10,532 nt of DNA from Desulfobacterales bacterium CG23_combo_of_CG06-09_8_20_14_all_51_8 (GTDB lineage Bacteria > Desulfobacterota > Desulfobacteria > Desulfobacterales > Desulfosalsimonadaceae), in the NCBI GenBank assembly GCA_002772195.1, contig PCSG01000150.1:1-10532 (forward strand), read 5' to 3'. Below are positions 6,913 to 10,532 of the stretch, one piece after another. The notes beneath the pieces are model-generated. The model was given only the letters and a program-made list of their open reading frames with translations. It was not told where the DNA came from and searched no databases. How positions within the stretch are numbered: the first letter of the stretch is position 1; each line of letters begins with the position of its first letter. The translations under genes and the position numbers were made by a program.

Positions 6913-8067
6913 ATGAGCGGTAAAGTCGCCGTCTGCGCCGTGGCGCAGATCAAAAATGAACCGGACATCTGGTACCAGCGGTTTCAAGGCATGCTCCTGG
7001 ATTGTTTTGAATCCATCATCAGCCAAACCGGGGTGACCTTTGACATGGAAACGGGCATCCGGAACATCATCACCTGTTCGGATGATGTGTTCGACGCCCG
7101 GACCATTTCCGACAACGGCATGACCGACGCCGTGGGCGCGCATTTCCGGGGAGAGGAAAAAATCGCCCAGGACGGCATCAACGGCCTGGGATATGCCATG
7201 GCCTGCATCCTGTCAGGCCATGATGATGTGGTCCTGTTGATGGGGCACTGCAAGGAATCCCAGTCGGAAAGCCGAAATATGTGCACCAACCTCTCATTCG
7301 ACCCGTTTTTCTGCCGGCCCCTGGGCATGGATTTCACCAATGCCAGTGCATTCCAGGCAAGAGCCTACATGAACAAATCCGGAGTGACAGATGATCATCT
7401 GGCAAAAATCGTAGCCCGCTCCCGGCAGATGGGCGCTAAAAATCCCTTTGCCAGAAAAAACAATCCAATTTCCGAACAGGATGTGTTGAACTCTCCGATG
7501 CTGGCCGATCCCATCCGGCAGCTTCATCAATACCCGGTCACGGACTGGGCCGTGGGCATGCTCATTTGCTGCGAGGCGCGCGCCCATGAGTTTACCGATA
7601 CCCCGGTATTTCTCACGGGATTCGGCAACTGCATGGATTCTTATTTTCTAGGAGACAGAGAGTTGACGTCCAATTTCGCTTTAAAAAAAGCCGCCCAAAG
7701 GGCTTTTCGGATGGCCGGCATTTCAGATCCCAAAAAGGATTTTGATATTGCGGAATTAAATGACGCCATTGCCTATCAGCTGCCCATGTGGGCGGAAGGC
7801 TTAGGGCTCGCCGATGAAGGCCAGGGCGGCAAATGGGTTGACTCCGGTGCGTTGGATGCCCAGCATGTCAACCTATCCGGCGGCATGTTAAACGGCAATC
7901 CGGTGATGCTGGGAGGCCTTGCCCGGGCAACGGAAGCCATTCTTCAGCTTCAGGGTAAGGCGGGCGACCGGCAGGTGGAAGGGGCAAAAAAAGCTGTGGC
8001 CCATGGCACCACCGGCCCGGCCGGACAGCATCACAGCGTCCTTATTCTTGAAAACCAGGGGGTATAA
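6913..8067 (+). CDS. Thiolase-like protein, type A (complete copy)
   Basis: The 384 residues have a thiolase fold with a shortened N-terminal signature. Aligning on the DVVLLMG strand (105-111) puts AQDG (85-88) where thiolases have CASG, so the nucleophilic cysteine is Ala85. The NLSGG loop (320-324) is followed by GNP (328-330) instead of GHP, and the C-terminal end reads HGTTGPAGQ (364-372) without the second catalytic cysteine. The ELND at 281-284 lies where SCPx-type thiolases carry E-x-H-D. The protein may therefore be a structural or substrate-binding subunit, or a non-thiolytic C-C lyase half. Its C-terminal half is strongly alike to the partial gene at 1-476. GGAGG (6901-6905) lies seven bases before the ATG, and the next gene starts four bases after the stop. 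An obligate complex with the type B product is inferred from the conserved A-B order. Confidence 0.9.
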   Translation: MSGKVAVCAVAQIKNEPDIWYQRFQGMLLDCFESIISQTGVTFDMETGIRNIITCSDDVFDARTISDNGMTDAVGAHFRGEEKIAQDGINGLGYAMACILSGHDDVVLLMGHCKESQSESRNMCTNLSFDPFFCRPLGMDFTNASAFQARAYMNKSGVTDDHLAKIVARSRQMGAKNPFARKNNPISEQDVLNSPMLADPIRQLHQYPVTDWAVGMLICCEARAHEFTDTPVFLTGFGNCMDSYFLGDRELTSNFALKKAAQRAFRMAGISDPKKDFDIAELNDAIAYQLPMWAEGLGLADEGQGGKWVDSGALDAQHVNLSGGMLNGNPVMLGGLARATEAILQLQGKAGDRQVEGAKKAVAHGTTGPAGQHHSVLILENQGV

Positions 8068-8071
8068 ATAA

Positions 8072-9283
8072 ATGAAATATAAAAAGAAAAACAGAAATGT
8101 CGGCATCGTCGGCATCGGCGAGACCAAATTTTCCAGCCATCGGGAAGACGTGAACCAGCCGGAAATGATTCATGAAGCCGTCCGCCAGGCCCTGGATGAC
8201 GCCGGCTTAAAAATTGATGATATTGACTGCGTGCTTCATGGCAATATGGAGCTGTTCGAAATGATCCACCAGCCGGATCTCTGGCATGTCCTGGGAACAG
8301 GCGCATATGGAAAAGATTCCTTTCGTCTGACCACCGGCGGCACCACCGGCGGGACCTTGGTCTGCGCTGCGGACAACCTGGTGGCCTCGGGCATGTACGA
8401 TGTGGTCATGGCCATCGGCTTTGAGAAACTTCAGGAAGGCCACACCACCGGCGGCATCACCAATATGGCGGATCCCCTGTGGGCCAGAAAACTCCAGACC
8501 GGGGCGCTGACGGCCCAGGCAGCCGTGAAGCTCATCGATGAATTCGGCGCGGAACGGGCCCGACGAGCAGCCATGACCTATCGCATCATCATGGACAAGC
8601 ACGCCTGCAAAAATCCCAACTCCCACCGGGCTTTCGGCCTGGACTGGGACCAGATGGACGACCTCATCAAAAACTCGCCGCCGCTCATCGGCGACCTGCG
8701 CCTGATCCACATGTGTTCCCAGTCGGACGGGGCCTGCGTCATAATTTTCGCATCTGAGGAAAAGGCGAAACAGATTACTCAAACCCCGGTATGGATCCGG
8801 GATCATATTACGGTCCACAGGGAAGAGACCCTGGATCTGCATAATAATTTTTATCCCAACCGAACCACCCACCGATTTGCCGCCGAACAACTATACAAGC
8901 GCAACGGCATCATAAATCCCCTGGAATATTTTGATGTGTTCGAGATGTATGATCCGTCCGCATGGTGGGGAGTCGACTGGCTGCGGGAATTTTTTCTGCT
9001 CAAGGATGATGAACACTTAAAACTTGTCGAGAACCGAGAAATCATGATTGACGGCAAAATGCCCATCAATCCATCCGGAGGCGTGATTGCCGCCAATCCC
9101 ATCGGCGCCACAGCCATGGTCCGGACGGCCGAGGCCGCCAAACAGATCCGGGGCAATGCCGGTCCGCACCAGATTCCGAGGCCGGTCAACCATGCCCTGG
9201 CATCCTCTTTCGGCGGGACCATGTGGACGGTGTTAACCATTCTTGAAAAAGATTTGAACTGGCAGGGGGGAGACCATGAGTGA
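8072..9283 (+). CDS. Thiolase-like protein, type B (second copy)
   Basis: This 403-residue paralogue of the gene at 487-1668 is collinear over its whole length, with long identical blocks such as LFEMIHQPDLWH and GGITNMADPLWAR. It shares the same losses: GTTG (90-93) for CASG, ANP (341-343) for GHP, and ASSFGG (377-382) for the terminal cysteine motif. Y293 in the EMYD motif is kept. A cysteine eight positions after the lost nucleophile (C98) is shared with C95 of the first copy but would lie on the following helix. The N-terminus has three extra lysine-rich residues. The start follows the upstream stop by four bases, with a CAGGGGGT purine-rich ribosome site inside the previous gene. The end overlaps the next gene by eight bases, so the B subunit and the SCP2-DUF35 protein are probably translationally coupled and made in equal amounts. 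Confidence 0.92.
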   Translation: MKYKKKNRNVGIVGIGETKFSSHREDVNQPEMIHEAVRQALDDAGLKIDDIDCVLHGNMELFEMIHQPDLWHVLGTGAYGKDSFRLTTGGTTGGTLVCAADNLVASGMYDVVMAIGFEKLQEGHTTGGITNMADPLWARKLQTGALTAQAAVKLIDEFGAERARRAAMTYRIIMDKHACKNPNSHRAFGLDWDQMDDLIKNSPPLIGDLRLIHMCSQSDGACVIIFASEEKAKQITQTPVWIRDHITVHREETLDLHNNFYPNRTTHRFAAEQLYKRNGIINPLEYFDVFEMYDPSAWWGVDWLREFFLLKDDEHLKLVENREIMIDGKMPINPSGGVIAANPIGATAMVRTAEAAKQIRGNAGPHQIPRPVNHALASSFGGTMWTVLTILEKDLNWQGGDHE

Positions 9284-10124
9284 ATTTTACGGAATAAAGA
9301 TTGAAGACATCTTCAATTCCATGAAGGACCGGTTCCGGCCCGAAGGCGCGGCCGGCATCGAAAACACCTTCGGATATGCCATCAAGGGCATCGGCGGATG
9401 GAAGCTGACCATTGCAAAGGGCGCAATGGCAGTTGACAAAACCGATGACCTGTCCGGATGCGATGTGGTGCTGGACACGGACGGCGAAACGTTTGTGGGC
9501 TTAACCATCGGAAAAGTAGATGCCATGTCTGCCTTTACTTCCAGAAAAATAAAAGTAAAGGGGGCTTTCAATACCTTCGGCCTGACCAGCCGGATGTTTC
9601 ACAAGTACATGACGCCGGGCCAGGAAACAAGGCAGGCGCAGGAGATGATTGCCCTTAAGAAAACTATTTCGGTGAATCAGCGGTTTGCCACCGGCCCGGT
9701 TTTCGGTAAGTTTTTAAAAGGATTAAAGGAGAAAAAAATTCTCGCCGTCAAATGCCCGGTATGCGGCCGGCTTCAGTCCCCTCCCCGGGAAGCCTGCGCG
9801 ATCTGCCGGGTCAGAAATACGGAATGGGTGGAGATCGGGCCGAAAGGCGAAATGCGGATGCTGGAATACTGCTATTACGCCAGCCCGGATCCCCTGACCG
9901 GCGAAACCCGTGAAACCCCTTACGGCGCCATCGGCATCCTGCTCGACGGCTGCAAAGACGAAGAAGTCTTCTGGCATCTGCTGCGGCCCGACCAACTGGG
10001 CAAGGTCAAAATGGGTTCTGTTTTAAACGGCAAGGTAACCCATGGCACCCGGCTCCGGCCGGTCTGGAATGAACGGCGAACCGGCACCATCGAAGACATT
10101 AAATATTTTGAAATCGACGAATGA
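9276..10124 (+). CDS. SCP2 - DUF35 (Zn-ribbon/OB) two-domain protein
   Basis: In this 282-residue protein, residues about 5-113 form an SCP2 lipid-binding domain (LTIGKVDAMSAFTSRKIKVKG, 76-96, is its most typical part, close to LGKLDGMTAFTSGKLKVEG in the ligase fusion). Residues about 127-282 form a DUF35 domain with zinc ligands C160, C163, C174 and C177. It is the free counterpart of the C-terminus of the 1841-4522 protein: the QRFATGPV.GKFL linker and the ASPDPLTGE.RETPY segment are shared. A ten-residue insertion near residues 248-257 in the OB fold is absent from the fused version. The ATG overlaps the stop of the type B gene by eight bases (ATGAGTGA). It probably links a lipid-CoA carrier domain to the thiolase-like pair. 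DUF35 proteins have a known bridging role with thiolases, for example in the archaeal thiolase/HMG-CoA synthase complex. Confidence 0.9.
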   Translation: MSEFYGIKIEDIFNSMKDRFRPEGAAGIENTFGYAIKGIGGWKLTIAKGAMAVDKTDDLSGCDVVLDTDGETFVGLTIGKVDAMSAFTSRKIKVKGAFNTFGLTSRMFHKYMTPGQETRQAQEMIALKKTISVNQRFATGPVFGKFLKGLKEKKILAVKCPVCGRLQSPPREACAICRVRNTEWVEIGPKGEMRMLEYCYYASPDPLTGETRETPYGAIGILLDGCKDEEVFWHLLRPDQLGKVKMGSVLNGKVTHGTRLRPVWNERRTGTIEDIKYFEIDE

Positions 10125-10135
10125 GGAGGCAGGCC

Positions 10136-10532
10136 ATGGAAAAAAATTTTGATACCACCGACTGTTACCTGATCAATGGAAAACTGGCCCTGCCCTATAC
10201 CTATTTCGCCGGGCGGGTCGGCAGCACGTTCATTACGACCATTCGGGACAACCATAAAATCATGGGCGTGAAATGTCCCACCTGCGATAAGGTGTTTGTG
10301 CCGCCAAGACAAACCTGCGAGCGCTGCCAGGCGGATATCCAGAATAACTGGGTGGAGTTGGGAAACATCGGGAAGGTGATCAATTACACCATCGTCCGAT
10401 ATGATGACAAGCACCTTCCGAGAAAAGCCCCGTTTGTTCTGGCCATGATTCAACTGGACGGCGCGGACACCCCCATGGTGCATATTTTAGACGAAGTTGA
10501 TCCGGACGCTGTGATAGAAGGCATGAAAGTGC
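10136..10532 (+). CDS. DUF35 Zn-ribbon protein, N-terminal part (3' end cut by the window; may continue into MaoC)
   Basis: An open frame runs from ATG 10136 to the window edge (132 complete codons, no stop). The start is supported by GAGGAGG (10123-10129), seven bases upstream, overlapping the previous stop; the gap between the genes is 11 bases. The encoded part has zinc ligands C47, C50, C61 and C64 and then the OB-fold segment with QLDGADTPM. It is clearly paralogous to residues 10-132 of the DUF35-MaoC protein at 4663: shared blocks are GKLALPY.YFAGR, FVPPR and LDGADTP. By position it completes the second copy of the module. Whether a MaoC domain follows, as in the first copy, cannot be seen. 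Confidence 0.88.
   Translation, partial: MEKNFDTTDCYLINGKLALPYTYFAGRVGSTFITTIRDNHKIMGVKCPTCDKVFVPPRQTCERCQADIQNNWVELGNIGKVINYTIVRYDDKHLPRKAPFVLAMIQLDGADTPMVHILDEVDPDAVIEGMKV

Noticed and set aside
487..10532. Assignment to the bbs operon of anaerobic toluene degradation (BbsA/BbsB)
   Set aside because: A thiolase-like plus DUF35 pair is shared, but no CoA-transferase, hydroxyacyl-CoA dehydrogenase pair or benzylsuccinate synthase is seen, and there are SCP2 domains and a ligase instead. The evidence supports only a distant family link.
10136..10532. Truncated pseudogene at the right edge
   Set aside because: The frame is open to the last base, has a good ribosome site and all four zinc cysteines. 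It is cut by the window and not by a stop.

Overview
This window reads as one stretch of a lipid or hydrophobic-acid degradation island on the + strand. It probably comes from an anaerobic Deltaproteobacterium / Desulfobacterota of the Desulfobacterales type. That placement is inference from three things: the gene content (acyl-CoA ligase, acyl-CoA dehydrogenase, MaoC hydratase, thiolase-like proteins with DUF35 Zn-ribbon partners), the moderately GC-rich codon use, and the intergenic repeats. No rRNA, tRNA, CRISPR array or transposase is visible. No gap between genes exceeds about 170 bases.

Layout. (1) 1-476: 3' end of a thiolase-like gene ('type A'). (2) 487-1668: second thiolase-like gene ('type B'). 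(3) 1669-1840: intergenic inverted-repeat element with a terminator-like hairpin. (4) 1841-4522: an 893-residue fusion of AMP-forming acyl-CoA ligase, two nearly identical SCP2 (sterol carrier) domains and a DUF35 Zn-ribbon/OB domain. (5) 4663-5562: DUF35-MaoC fusion. (6) 5563-5734: a second copy of the inverted-repeat element. (7) 5735-6898: acyl-CoA dehydrogenase. (8) 6913-8067: complete type A thiolase-like protein. (9) 8072-9283: type B thiolase-like protein. (10) 9276-10124: stand-alone SCP2-DUF35 protein. (11) 10136 to the window end: N-terminal part of another DUF35 protein, paralogous to the DUF35-MaoC protein.

The same four-part module therefore appears twice in the same order: thiolase A, thiolase B, SCP2-DUF35, DUF35(-MaoC). 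In the first copy the SCP2-DUF35 unit is fused behind an acyl-CoA ligase and its SCP2 domain is doubled. An acyl-CoA dehydrogenase gene lies between the two copies. Genes 5735-10532 are tightly packed (gaps of 4-14 bases and one 8-base overlap) and look like one operon.

A working model (inference): a bulky carboxylic acid is activated by the ligase, handed over by SCP2 domains, alpha,beta-desaturated by the acyl-CoA dehydrogenase and hydrated by the MaoC domain. It is then cleaved by an A/B thiolase-fold complex scaffolded by DUF35 Zn-ribbon domains. In the complete type A protein and both type B proteins, the three catalytic positions of true thiolases (nucleophilic Cys, His of GHP, second Cys) are replaced. 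The visible C-terminal part of the first type A copy lacks the latter two. No 3-hydroxyacyl-CoA dehydrogenase is seen. Both facts fit a retro-aldol cleavage like that of the steroid side-chain aldolase Ltp2 with the DUF35 domain of ChsH2 better than classical thiolysis. The substrate cannot be read from the sequence.
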